Part shown: piece by piece, positions 7,856 through 15,462 of the stretch
Position numbering within the stretch: the stretch's first letter is position 1
Layout: each line of letters starts with the position of its first letter
Source: Caldisericaceae bacterium
Lineage (GTDB): Bacteria; Caldisericota; Caldisericia; Caldisericales; Caldisericaceae
Assembly (NCBI GenBank): GCA_026987225.1
Contig: JALSNB010000080.1
Span: forward strand, 1-16,378
Length of the DNA: 16,378 nt
Direction of reading: 5' to 3'
Notes under the pieces: model-generated
The model's database searches: none
Seen by the model: only the letters and a program-made list of their open reading frames with translations
What the model was told of the DNA's origin: nothing
Program-made: the position numbers and the translations under genes

Positions 7856-8315
7856 ACTTTTCCGTCAGTTCAGCGAGGACTTCTTTTATTACAGAGAAAC
7901 GGTAACCCCTGCCCGTAAGATACCTCTGGAGTTTATCGACAGGCCTTTTACCGGAAATAGAAATTGCATTTTCCTTTTCTTTTTCTTCGGTATACAAACT
8001 CTCCAAAATCGGTGCAAAAACTTCGTAACTAAGCCCCCTGCGCAGGAGCTCGTATTGCACCCTGAGGTATCCGTATTTTTTAATAAATGCATACTTTTCA
8101 ATAATTCTTCTAACATACCGTTCATCCGACAGAAGCCTTCGCTCAACCAATCTTTCAATTGTTTTTTCTACTTCACTATCGGTAAATTGTGCTTCTAATT
8201 TCTTTTTAATCTCAAATGTCGAATAATCTTTTCTACTGAGAAGCCTTAACGCATAGTTAAAAGGGGATTTATCCCTTTTCTTTCGGTTGCTCTTCTTGCG
8301 AGAAGAACCTCTCAT
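7854..8315 (-). CDS. recX: Regulatory protein RecX
   Basis: RecX binds RecA filaments and, in studied bacteria, limits their growth. The protein has 153 residues, mostly helical, fitting repeated three-helix units. Family signatures: NYALRLLSRKDYSTFEIKKK (20-39), RRLLSDERYVRRIIEKY (59-75), a YGYLRVQYELLRRGLS segment (81-96), and a last unit KLQRYLTGRGYRFSVIKEVL (128-147). The first 18 residues are very basic (RGSSRKKSNRKKRDK) and correspond to the overlap with the end of recA. ATG 8315 is the only start codon before the conserved domain, yet it has no good ribosome-binding site. Coupling to recA translation is likely. The stop codon overlaps the AGGAGG of rny. Confidence 0.92.
   Translation of the reverse strand: MRGSSRKKSNRKKRDKSPFNYALRLLSRKDYSTFEIKKKLEAQFTDSEVEKTIERLVERRLLSDERYVRRIIEKYAFIKKYGYLRVQYELLRRGLSYEVFAPILESLYTEEKEKENAISISGKRPVDKLQRYLTGRGYRFSVIKEVLAELTEK
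8259..8279 (-). repeat. Inverted repeat at the recA stop codon, inside recX
   Basis: Arms AAAAGGG and CCCTTTT (7 bp) flank a 7-base loop that contains the recA TAA stop (8271-8269). In the transcript it would form a small hairpin. There is no further T-run after the 3' arm, so it is not a convincing intrinsic terminator. In E. coli a terminator between recA and recX limits recX; this hairpin could act as a weak attenuator, or simply be chance. Confidence 0.35.
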
Positions 8316-9297
8316 TAACTGCTTTCCTTATCTTGTTTAAAAGTTCCTCGTTGGACTGAACAAAATTAATTGCATTGTCTCTACCCTGTCCCAACTTCAC
8401 ATCTCCGTAAGAGTAATACGAACCGGCTTTCTTTACTATGCCTTCTTTTACTGCAACATCAAACAGATCGGCAAGCTTTGAAACTCCTTTTCCGAATATA
8501 AGATCAACAATCGCTTCCTTGTAAGGAGGAGCAACTTTATTTTTAACGACCTTTATACGGAGTCTGTTTCCTATTAAAACCCCTTTTTCTTTGAGGGATT
8601 CCACTCTTCTTATGTCAAGCCTTACGGAAGAGTAAAATTTCAACGCCCTGCCACCCGGCGTAACTTCAGGATTTCCATATACGATACCTATCTTTTCCCT
8701 TAACTGGTTTATGAAGATCACGCATGTTTTGGATTTACTGATAGAGCCGGTAAGCTTTCTTAATGCCTGTGACATAAGACGTGCCTGAACTCCCATAAAG
8801 GAGTCTCCCATGTCGCCTTCGAGTTCTGCCTTTGGAACGAGTGCCGCAACCGAATCAAGCACAACGATATCAATTGCACCGGATCTTACGAATGTTTCTA
8901 TAATCTCAAGCGCTTGCTCTGCATAGTCAGGCTGTGAGATGATGAGATCGTCAACGTTAACACCCAAATTTGCGGCATATTCAGGGGAAAAAGCATGTTC
9001 AACATCCACAAACAGTGCTTTTCCACCCATTTTTTGTGCGTTTGCTACGGCTTCCAAGGCAAGGGTTGTTTTTCCGGTTCCTTCCGGTCCGTATATTTCG
9101 ACAATTCTCCCCCTCGGAAAACCGCCCGCACCGAGTGCAATATCAAGAGAAAGGATACCGGTAGGTATAACTTCTACTTGAAGATGGGCTTTCTTATCAC
9201 CAAGCCTCATAACCGAGCCACGCCCGAATTGTTTCTCGACTTGTGATATGGCCAATTTTAATGCGTTTTCCTTATCTAATTGCTCTTTTTGTCCCAT
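8269..9297 (-). CDS. recA: Recombinase RecA
   Basis: Strand-exchange ATPase for homologous recombination and SOS signalling. It is 342 residues, normal length. Walker A is GPEGTGKT (70-77; many RecAs have GPESSGKT) and Walker B ends at Asp148 (VVLDSVAAL). The catalytic Glu is Glu100 in DVEHAFSPEYA. The L1 region EGDMGDSFMGVQARLMSQAL (160-179) and the L2 region FINQLREKIGIVYGNPEVTP (195-214) are intact, followed by GGRALKFYSSVRLDIRR. The motif around Glu100 is unusual: most bacteria have D-A-E-H-A-L-D-P, here D-V-E-H-A-F-S-P. The acidic/charged C-terminus is short. Start ATG 9297 has AGAGG 10 bases upstream. The last 47 bases overlap recX in another frame. No intein is present. Confidence 0.98.
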   Translation of the reverse strand: MGQKEQLDKENALKLAISQVEKQFGRGSVMRLGDKKAHLQVEVIPTGILSLDIALGAGGFPRGRIVEIYGPEGTGKTTLALEAVANAQKMGGKALFVDVEHAFSPEYAANLGVNVDDLIISQPDYAEQALEIIETFVRSGAIDIVVLDSVAALVPKAELEGDMGDSFMGVQARLMSQALRKLTGSISKSKTCVIFINQLREKIGIVYGNPEVTPGGRALKFYSSVRLDIRRVESLKEKGVLIGNRLRIKVVKNKVAPPYKEAIVDLIFGKGVSKLADLFDVAVKEGIVKKAGSYYSYGDVKLGQGRDNAINFVQSNEELLNKIRKAVNERFFSQEEQPKEKG

Positions 9298-9338
9298 AAT
9301 TTATCTACCTCTCTTAAAAATTATTCTGATACATTTTT

Positions 9339-9367
9339 ATTATAGCTTATTTCCATGCAAATCAAAA
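9339..9367 (-). promoter_or_regulatory. Candidate recA promoter at the thpR stop
   Basis: Minus-strand TATAAT at 9344-9339 overlaps the thpR stop codon. Possible -35 boxes are TTGATT (9365-9360, 15-base spacer) or TTTTGA (9367-9362, 17-base spacer). Initiation would fall near 9332, leaving a leader of about 35 bases with AGAGG (9312-9308), 10 bases before the recA ATG. This is the longest gap in the right-hand half of the window (42 bases). No LexA operator of the GAAC-N4-GTTC or CTGT-N8-ACAG kind is visible in it, so SOS control cannot be claimed. Confidence 0.45.
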
Positions 9368-9888
9368 CTCAAAACTTTTTCGTAGATTGGCCCGTTTCTT
9401 GTTAAAGTGCTTTTAAAAAGAATGACTCCCTTTGCTTTTACAAAAAGCTTTGAAAAATGCAGATTATCGAGATGGTTTAGATTTACACTTCCGTTTCTTA
9501 CCCGCCCTAAGGTAAGGTGAGGTATGTAGTTTCGCTCTTTTTTAAAACCGAGCGTTGAAAATTCCCTGTCGACTGTTTTCATAAGTTCAACAAGTTTTTC
9601 ATTGTTCTCCGTAGATACAAAAACAACCTTTGCCCTGAACGAATTTGGAAAACCGCTTATTCCGCTATAACAAAACTCAAAAGGGTTTGCCAAAACGGAA
9701 ATCTTATCAAGTGCATTTGAAATTGTATCGATCCGTTCTTCCGATACTTCTCCGAGAAATTTTAACGTAAGGTGCAAATTTTGCTTTTCCACCCATTTAA
9801 CATTCGTAAAACGGCGCATGAGAATCTTTTCCAGAGAAAAAATTTTTTCGGTATCAACACTCGTATCCAATGCAACAAACAACCTCAT
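9340..9888 (-). CDS. thpR: RNA 2',3'-cyclic phosphodiesterase (2'-5' RNA ligase family)
   Basis: Member of the 2H phosphoesterase family, 182 residues, the usual size. The two signature HxT motifs are clear: His39-Leu-Thr41 in NLHLTLKFLGEV and His124-Leu-Thr126 in YIPHLTLGRVRNG. Characterised relatives open 2',3'-cyclic phosphates to 2'-phosphates and in vitro join 2'-5' tRNA half-molecules; the cellular substrate is not known. The start ATG overlaps the rimO stop (ATGA) and has a good GAGGTG site 5 bases upstream. Placement directly before recA recurs in other lineages (for example cinA-thpR-recA in Deinococcus-Thermus), but no cinA is present here. The stop codon region carries a -10-like TATAAT that may serve recA. 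Confidence 0.93.
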   Translation of the reverse strand: MRLFVALDTSVDTEKIFSLEKILMRRFTNVKWVEKQNLHLTLKFLGEVSEERIDTISNALDKISVLANPFEFCYSGISGFPNSFRAKVVFVSTENNEKLVELMKTVDREFSTLGFKKERNYIPHLTLGRVRNGSVNLNHLDNLHFSKLFVKAKGVILFKSTLTRNGPIYEKVLSFDLHGNKL

Positions 9889-11192
9889 TTTGTCACCTCA
9901 ACAATAAGCTTTTCGGAATCACTGCCCTTTACTAATGCATTATAAATTTGCCCTTCTTCCACATCACCGCTTATTAATGCGTAATCGTCTATTTCAGGTG
10001 CGTCGAAATGCGTCCTTCCTATGTAAAAACCGGTATTATCATCATAATAATCCACAATAACAGGTAGCGTTTTGCCAACCATACCTTTCAATTTTTCAGC
10101 ATTGATTTTCGCCTGTAAGACTTCTATTTCACCCTTTCGTTCTATTCTTTCGTTTATATCGACCTCACCGTCCATAAAATAACTCTCCGTTCCCTTTTCC
10201 TTTGAGAAAGCAAAAGCACCGAGGTGCTCGAAACGCACATCTTTTATGAACGATTTCAACTCTTCGAAATCCTCCCGCGTCTCTCCTGGAAAACCTGTAA
10301 TTACGGTTGTTCTTATTGCGATATTATAATCTTTAAGCATTCTTATGATACGTTCCGTTTCGCTTCGCGAATGCGTTCTGTTCATACGTTTTAATATTCT
10401 GTCGCTTATATGCTGAATAGGCAGGTCAATATAAGGCACCACCTTACTACTTGATGCAATATATTGAACAAGCTCCTCGTTAATCTCCGAAGGGTAAGTG
10501 TAAAGAATTCTGATCCAGTAAAGATTTTTAATTTTTTCAAGCGCCTCTATGAGAGTAAGGAGTTTATTCTTACCGTAAATATCAAGACCGTATTGAGTTG
10601 TATCCTGGGCGATAAGAATAATTTCTTTCACGCCGCTCTCCACGAGACGCTCCGCCTCGTTTACTAAAAATTCCATATCAAAGCTGTGAAGCTTGCCCTT
10701 TATTTTGGGAATAAGGCAAAATGCACAGGAATGATTGCATCCATCGGAGATTTTAAGATATTCGTAATGAGGAAGTGTTATTGGAAATCTCGGAGCAAAT
10801 TTACGCTCAAATTGTTCGCTTACAAATGTCCTCTCCTTTCCGTTCAACGCCTCGGTAATTTCAAACAGATTATTTGTTCCGGTAATTGCGTCTATTTGTG
10901 GAAATTTTTCCAATAGTTTATCCTTTGCAAGAGAAGGATAACAACCTGAAACAATAACTTTTTTAATAAAGCCCTTTTCCTTTTTGTCCAAAAATTCGGC
11001 TATTACGCTCTCCGCTTCGTCCCTTGCCTCTTTTAGGAAGGCACAGGTATTAATGATAACGGAGTGCGCTTCTTCCAAATCAAAAGTAATATGAAACTTA
11101 TTGCTCAGTAATTTTCCGAGTAGACGTTCGCTATCAACAATATTTTTGGGACAGCCGAGGCTTACGATGCCAACGGGTTCAAAATCTCGCAT
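9885..11192 (-). CDS. rimO: Ribosomal protein S12 methylthiotransferase RimO
   Basis: Radical SAM enzyme that adds a methylthio group to a conserved aspartate of ribosomal protein S12. It is 435 residues. N-terminal MTTase domain with three cluster cysteines: Cys14 (SLGCPKNIVDSE), Cys50 (INTCAF) and Cys84 (VSGCYPS). Radical SAM CxxxCxxC is at Cys152, Cys156 and Cys159 (GCNHSCAFC). The C-terminal TRAM domain runs from about 370 and holds GRTHFDAPEIDD, a form typical of RimO rather than the related tRNA enzyme MiaB. All six cluster cysteines are present. The ATG at 11192 shares one base with the upstream stop (TAATG), and the end overlaps thpR as ATGA, so translational coupling on both sides is likely. 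A position just upstream of recA-region genes is common in many bacteria. Confidence 0.96.
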   Translation of the reverse strand: MRDFEPVGIVSLGCPKNIVDSERLLGKLLSNKFHITFDLEEAHSVIINTCAFLKEARDEAESVIAEFLDKKEKGFIKKVIVSGCYPSLAKDKLLEKFPQIDAITGTNNLFEITEALNGKERTFVSEQFERKFAPRFPITLPHYEYLKISDGCNHSCAFCLIPKIKGKLHSFDMEFLVNEAERLVESGVKEIILIAQDTTQYGLDIYGKNKLLTLIEALEKIKNLYWIRILYTYPSEINEELVQYIASSSKVVPYIDLPIQHISDRILKRMNRTHSRSETERIIRMLKDYNIAIRTTVITGFPGETREDFEELKSFIKDVRFEHLGAFAFSKEKGTESYFMDGEVDINERIERKGEIEVLQAKINAEKLKGMVGKTLPVIVDYYDDNTGFYIGRTHFDAPEIDDYALISGDVEEGQIYNALVKGSDSEKLIVEVTK

Positions 11193-11905
11193 TACGGTTT
11201 ATATACCTTTTCCACGACTTTTTTATCTTTGCTCACAACACCCAACTTCTTGCCATTTACGGTAACATACGCATGAGTTGCGTTTCCAAACCGAATCTTG
11301 ATATATTTATTACCGTCAAAGGTTCTGCTTTCGCCTTTGCGTAAGAACAGTTGCGAGTATTTACCGTCTATCGTTACTCCGAGCCAGCAAAGCGCATCGG
11401 CAGATACAGTAACATGTATGCCTGTTATTTTATTCTCCTTTTGAGAGGGTGGTTTCTGAACGTTTTCTTTTGGCGGTTGTTCGTTTTTTTGCTGCGGAGG
11501 AGTGACGCTCTTGTTTTCCGAAGGCGTTGAGATCTCGGGCTGCTCATGAACAGTATTTGCATTTCTGTGCATCAAAAAGAAAATAGGTATTAAAACAATA
11601 CAGAGAATAACGATCAGTGAAACAATAATTTTATAATTTGTTTTTTTCCGAGGGTTAACTTCTTTCTTTTCTTCCTCTTCAAAAAGCGACTTATATGCAT
11701 TTAAAAGAGGCTCCGGATCCATACCCAGAGTCTCTGCATACTTTCTTATGTACGCATTTATAAAACCGTTGTACCTCTTAAACTCGTTATTTTCTATCTG
11801 CTCGAGATAATAAGGCCTTATTAGGGTTTTGCTTGCAATATCCTCGAGAGTGAGATTCAATTCTTCCCGTTTTTTCTTTAGCGTGCCGCCTATATCAAGT
11901 TTCAA
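11192..11905 (-). CDS. RodZ-like membrane-anchored helix-turn-helix protein
   Basis: Protein of 237 residues with RodZ architecture: a cytoplasmic Cro/CI-type HTH_25 domain (about 5-70, GGTLKKKREELNLTLEDIAS), one transmembrane helix (91-112), a Pro/Lys/Gln-rich linker (about 115-158), and an outer beta-rich domain of the DUF4115 type (159-237, with ALCWLGVTIDGKY and LFLRKGE). In rod-shaped bacteria RodZ links MreB to the membrane; the family is often fused or truncated, so the cell-shape role is inferred. The start is TTG at 11905, overlapping lon by 11 bases. An in-frame TAG lies two codons upstream, so no earlier start exists; the nearest GGAGG is 15 bases away, suggesting coupling to lon translation. 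Its stop overlaps the rimO start as TAATG. I leave the symbol empty because orthology to E. coli RodZ is uncertain. Confidence 0.85.
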   Translation of the reverse strand: MKLDIGGTLKKKREELNLTLEDIASKTLIRPYYLEQIENNEFKRYNGFINAYIRKYAETLGMDPEPLLNAYKSLFEEEEKKEVNPRKKTNYKIIVSLIVILCIVLIPIFFLMHRNANTVHEQPEISTPSENKSVTPPQQKNEQPPKENVQKPPSQKENKITGIHVTVSADALCWLGVTIDGKYSQLFLRKGESRTFDGNKYIKIRFGNATHAYVTVNGKKLGVVSKDKKVVEKVYKP

Positions 11906-14216
11906 TGGCTACTTTTAACGCCTCCTCTACATTTTCAATCAAAACGAAATTCAGTTTTTTCTTTGCAACCTGAGGAATCTTTTTCAGATCGTTTTTGTTT
12001 TGCATCGGAAGAACAATTGTTTTTATACCGGCTCTGTAAGCCCCGAGCACCTTTTCCTTTATACCTCCGACTGGAAGCACTCTACCTCTTAACGTTATCT
12101 CACCTGTCATTGCAACATCCTTATTTACCGGCTTTTCGGTAAGAATGGATACAAGCGCCGTAAAGATCGTAATACCTGCAGACGGCCCTTCTTTGGGCAC
12201 GGCACCTTCGGGTACATGGATATGAATATCATATTTCTCATTAAAGGCAGGATCTATTCCGAATTTTTCGGCATGAGAACGGACATAACTCAATGCAGCC
12301 TGAGCACTTTCTTTCATAACATCTCCAAGCTGTCCGGTAAGGATTAAGTTGCCCTTGCCTTTCATTTTTGTCGCTTCAATATAAACAATATCTCCTCCTG
12401 CCTGAGTGACAACCATTCCGCATACAACACCTATCTGGCTCTTTTTCTCCTGCATTCCGGTGAGGAAAATCGGGTTTCCAAGATACTTTTCAAGGTTTTT
12501 CTCGGTAATTTTCACTTTTACAAAACCTTTTTCCACTTTCTTTTTTGCAATTTTACGCATAATTTTCATTATCATACGTTCAAGATTCCTAAGCCCCGCT
12601 TCTCTTGTATATTCCCTGATAATTTTAAGCAGTGCCTTTCTTGTAATTTCAACATCACTCTCTTTGAGCCCGTGTGCTTTTAACTGTTTCGGTATAATAA
12701 ATTCCTTTGCAATATGAACTTTCTCTTCATCTATATACCCGGGAAGTGATATGAGTTCCATTCTGTCAAGCAGCGCAGGTGGTATCGTATCCACGATATT
12801 TGCCGTAGTAATAAACAAAACCTCCGAAAGATCGAACGGGAGCTCTATATAATGATCGGAAAACGCATTGTTCTGTTCCGGATCCAATGCTTCCAAAAGA
12901 GCCGCGGTAGGATCACCCCTGAAATCCGCTCCGACTTTATCTATTTCGTCAAGCAAAAAAACCGGGTTTTTTACACCGACTTGTTTAATACCTTGAATTA
13001 TTCGCCCGGGCATTGCCCCAACATACGTTCTTCTGTGCCCTCTGATTTCCGCCTCGTCTCTTATACCGCCGAGAGATACGTGAACAAATTTTCTTCCGAG
13101 TGCCTCGGCAACCGAACGTCCGAGAGACGTTTTGCCGACTCCTGGAGGGCCAACAAGGCAAATAATAGGGCCCTTTATATTCTTGGTAAGCTTCTTAACG
13201 GCGATAAGTTCGAGTACTCTTTGTTTCACATCCTCAAGATCGTAATGGTTTTTATCCAGAATAGCCTTTGCCTTATTTATATCTATTCTGTCTTTCGTTC
13301 TCTTATCCCATGGCAAGTCCAAAAGCCAATCCAGATAATTCCTTATCACACCGCTTTCCGGGCTCATCACCGGTATTTTCTTTAACCTTTCCAATTCTTC
13401 TTCAATTTTATCTTTCACGTATTCCGGAAGCTTGCGCCCCTTCATACGCTTCTTATATTCACCGATTTCTCCTACTTCTTCCCCGACTTCTCCGAGTTCT
13501 TTTTCAATTTCTTTCAGTTTTTCCCTGAGGAAATATTCTTTTTGGCTCTTTTCTATTTTACTTCTTACTTCGTCGTCTATCTTTCTGCTAAGTTCAAGAA
13601 TCGTAATCTCGCGTTCAAGTATTTGAGCAATCTTTTTTAAACGTTCCGTTACGTCAACAGTAGATAAGAGCTCTTGTTTTTCTTCGACACTGAGAAATAA
13701 ATTCGAAGCGACAATATCGGCAAAACGTTCCGGTTCTGCAGTATTGGTAAGCGATACGAGAATATCCTGAGATACCTTTTTATTAAGATCCGAATAAACG
13801 GCAAATTTTTCCATTACCAGGCGCATCAAGGCATCCTGTTGCAACGTTTTCTCGCCTTTCTGCACTTCTATCGGTTCTACGTCTGCTTTCCAATAATCGG
13901 ATGAAACATCAACTTTTTTAATTTTTACACGTTGTATCCCCTCAACAAGAATTCTGTAAGTTCCGTCGGGCAGTTTTAAAAGCTGTAAAATCTCAGCGCC
14001 TACGCCTATATCGTAAATATCGTTTTCGGTTGGTTCTTCGATAAAACCTTTCTTTTGAGTTGCAAGAACAATCATTTTACCCTGAGTTAACGATTTCTCA
14101 ATAGAAGCAATAGACTTAGGCCTACCCACCAAAAGCGGGATTACCATATAAGGAAATACAACAATATTTCTTAATGGAATTAAAGGCGCACTACCTTTTT
14201 CCCATTTTTTTTCCAT
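11895..14216 (-). CDS. lon: ATP-dependent protease Lon (LonA type)
   Basis: Cytoplasmic AAA+ serine protease that removes damaged and short-lived regulatory proteins. It is 773 residues, usual for bacterial LonA. Domains in order: N-terminal substrate-binding LON domain from PLIPLRNIVVFPYMVIPLLV (11-30) to about 205; a charged coiled-coil stretch at about 210-285; AAA+ module with Walker A GPPGVGKT 356-363 and Walker B FLLDEIDK 420-427; C-terminal protease domain with catalytic Ser679 in PKEGPSAG and Lys722 in GGIKEK, the same numbers as in E. coli Lon. The ATG at 14216 follows AGGAGG by 8 bases; that site overlaps the clpX stop codon. The last 11 bases overlap the next gene. No membrane segment is seen, so this is not LonB. 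Confidence 0.98.
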   Translation of the reverse strand: MEKKWEKGSAPLIPLRNIVVFPYMVIPLLVGRPKSIASIEKSLTQGKMIVLATQKKGFIEEPTENDIYDIGVGAEILQLLKLPDGTYRILVEGIQRVKIKKVDVSSDYWKADVEPIEVQKGEKTLQQDALMRLVMEKFAVYSDLNKKVSQDILVSLTNTAEPERFADIVASNLFLSVEEKQELLSTVDVTERLKKIAQILEREITILELSRKIDDEVRSKIEKSQKEYFLREKLKEIEKELGEVGEEVGEIGEYKKRMKGRKLPEYVKDKIEEELERLKKIPVMSPESGVIRNYLDWLLDLPWDKRTKDRIDINKAKAILDKNHYDLEDVKQRVLELIAVKKLTKNIKGPIICLVGPPGVGKTSLGRSVAEALGRKFVHVSLGGIRDEAEIRGHRRTYVGAMPGRIIQGIKQVGVKNPVFLLDEIDKVGADFRGDPTAALLEALDPEQNNAFSDHYIELPFDLSEVLFITTANIVDTIPPALLDRMELISLPGYIDEEKVHIAKEFIIPKQLKAHGLKESDVEITRKALLKIIREYTREAGLRNLERMIMKIMRKIAKKKVEKGFVKVKITEKNLEKYLGNPIFLTGMQEKKSQIGVVCGMVVTQAGGDIVYIEATKMKGKGNLILTGQLGDVMKESAQAALSYVRSHAEKFGIDPAFNEKYDIHIHVPEGAVPKEGPSAGITIFTALVSILTEKPVNKDVAMTGEITLRGRVLPVGGIKEKVLGAYRAGIKTIVLPMQNKNDLKKIPQVAKKKLNFVLIENVEEALKVAIET

Positions 14217-14228
14217 ACAATCAACCTC

Positions 14229-15461
14229 CTAAGCAGTTTTGTTGAGATAGGTTCTTTTTCCGTTAGAGTCCAGCAAAACTATTTCTTCTTCCCCGGACAG
14301 GAAACCTCGGGTTATAATACACCTCTTTACGTTTTTCATAGCAGGCAAAGAATACATGAGTTCTGTCATTGAACGCTCTATAACCGTTTTTAGGCCACGT
14401 GCTCCGATACCGAGTTCGATTGCTTTGTCCGCAATATACCCAAGTGCCTCTTTTTCGAATTCAAGCTCGATACCGTCCAGGGCAAAAATCTGTTTGTATT
14501 GCTTGGTTAATGAATTTTTAGGCTCCGTTAAAATACGAATAAGTTCTTCTCTGGTTAAAGCTTTAAGCTGTGCAATAACTGGAAAACGCCCTATAAACTC
14601 CGGAATCATGCCGAATTTTACCAAATCCTGAGGAATAATCTTAACGTCTTCAATATTTGCTTCAAAACTTTCGGCGCCAAAACCTATCTTTCTTTTCTTT
14701 ACTCTTTCCTTTAAAATATCGCTCAATCCTTCAAACGTACCACCTGCTATAAACAGAATGTCTTTTGTGTCCACTTTTATAAATTCCTGATAGGGGTGTT
14801 TTCTTCCACCGGCGGGAGGTACATTTGCAATTGTTCCCTCGACAATTTTCAGAAGGGCCTGCTGAACGCCTTCTCCGGAGACATCACGCGTAATCGAGGG
14901 ATTTTCGCTCTTTCTACCGATTTTATCTATCTCATCGATATAAACCATGCCTTTTTCCGCTTTCTCCACGTTAAAATCCGTAAGTTGCAGTAATCTCTGA
15001 ATAATCGTTTCCACATCTTCTCCAACATACCCCGCCTCAGTGAGAGACGTAGCATCCGAAATGGAGAGTGGCACACCAATAATATGAGAGAGCACACGTG
15101 CAAAAAGGGTTTTACCGGAGCCTGTCGGCCCGATTAGTAAGATATTGCTCTTCTCTATATTTACATCCCCTTTGTTTGCAATAATTCTTTTGTAATGGTT
15201 GTAAGCAGCAACGGATATAATCTTTTTGGCTTCTTCCTGGCCTATAATATACTCGTCAAGTTTTTTGTGAATCTCATGCGGCTTCGGAAGTTCTTCCAAT
15301 TTAAAATGAACCGTTTTTCTTGTGTCCTTTGTAACGAGATCGTATGCCTTTTTAATACATTCGTCACAAATATATACGCCGTTGGGTCCTGCTATAAGCC
15401 TATTTACCTGATCATACCGTTTACCGCAAAACGAGCAACGAGGTTCGTCAATATCGCTCAA
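14229..15461 (-). CDS. clpX: ATP-dependent Clp protease ATP-binding subunit ClpX
   Basis: Hexameric AAA+ unfoldase that recognises substrates and threads them into ClpP. I place the start at TTG 15461 (410 residues), one base after the clpP stop and 9 bases from GGAGGTG; a GTG at 15473 in the same frame would add four residues but leaves no ribosome-binding site. Numbering from the TTG: zinc-binding domain with Cys9, Cys12, Cys32 and Cys35; Walker A GPTGSGKT 111-118; pore loop GYVG 144-147; Walker B VYIDEIDK 173-180; RKH loop 220-222; the IGF loop that docks on ClpP at 259-261; sensor-2 GARG 353-356. All key elements are intact. The IGF loop agrees with a partner ClpP encoded just upstream. 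Confidence 0.97.
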   Translation of the reverse strand: MSDIDEPRCSFCGKRYDQVNRLIAGPNGVYICDECIKKAYDLVTKDTRKTVHFKLEELPKPHEIHKKLDEYIIGQEEAKKIISVAAYNHYKRIIANKGDVNIEKSNILLIGPTGSGKTLFARVLSHIIGVPLSISDATSLTEAGYVGEDVETIIQRLLQLTDFNVEKAEKGMVYIDEIDKIGRKSENPSITRDVSGEGVQQALLKIVEGTIANVPPAGGRKHPYQEFIKVDTKDILFIAGGTFEGLSDILKERVKKRKIGFGAESFEANIEDVKIIPQDLVKFGMIPEFIGRFPVIAQLKALTREELIRILTEPKNSLTKQYKQIFALDGIELEFEKEALGYIADKAIELGIGARGLKTVIERSMTELMYSLPAMKNVKRCIITRGFLSGEEEIVLLDSNGKRTYLNKTA

Positions 15462-15462
15462 G

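Noticed and set aside
7889..8158. Minus-strand frame of 89 codons inside recX
   Set aside because: It is an alternative frame of recX; the RecX frame carries the family motifs.
8259..8279. Intrinsic terminator between recA and recX
   Set aside because: The T-run is part of the 3' arm of the hairpin and no further T-run follows. It also lies inside the recX coding region. Kept only as an inverted repeat.
12852..13385. Plus-strand open frame of 177 codons opposite lon
   Set aside because: It lies wholly opposite the conserved AAA+ domain of Lon, its product resembles no known protein, and it has no ribosome-binding site or neighbours. It is an antisense shadow.
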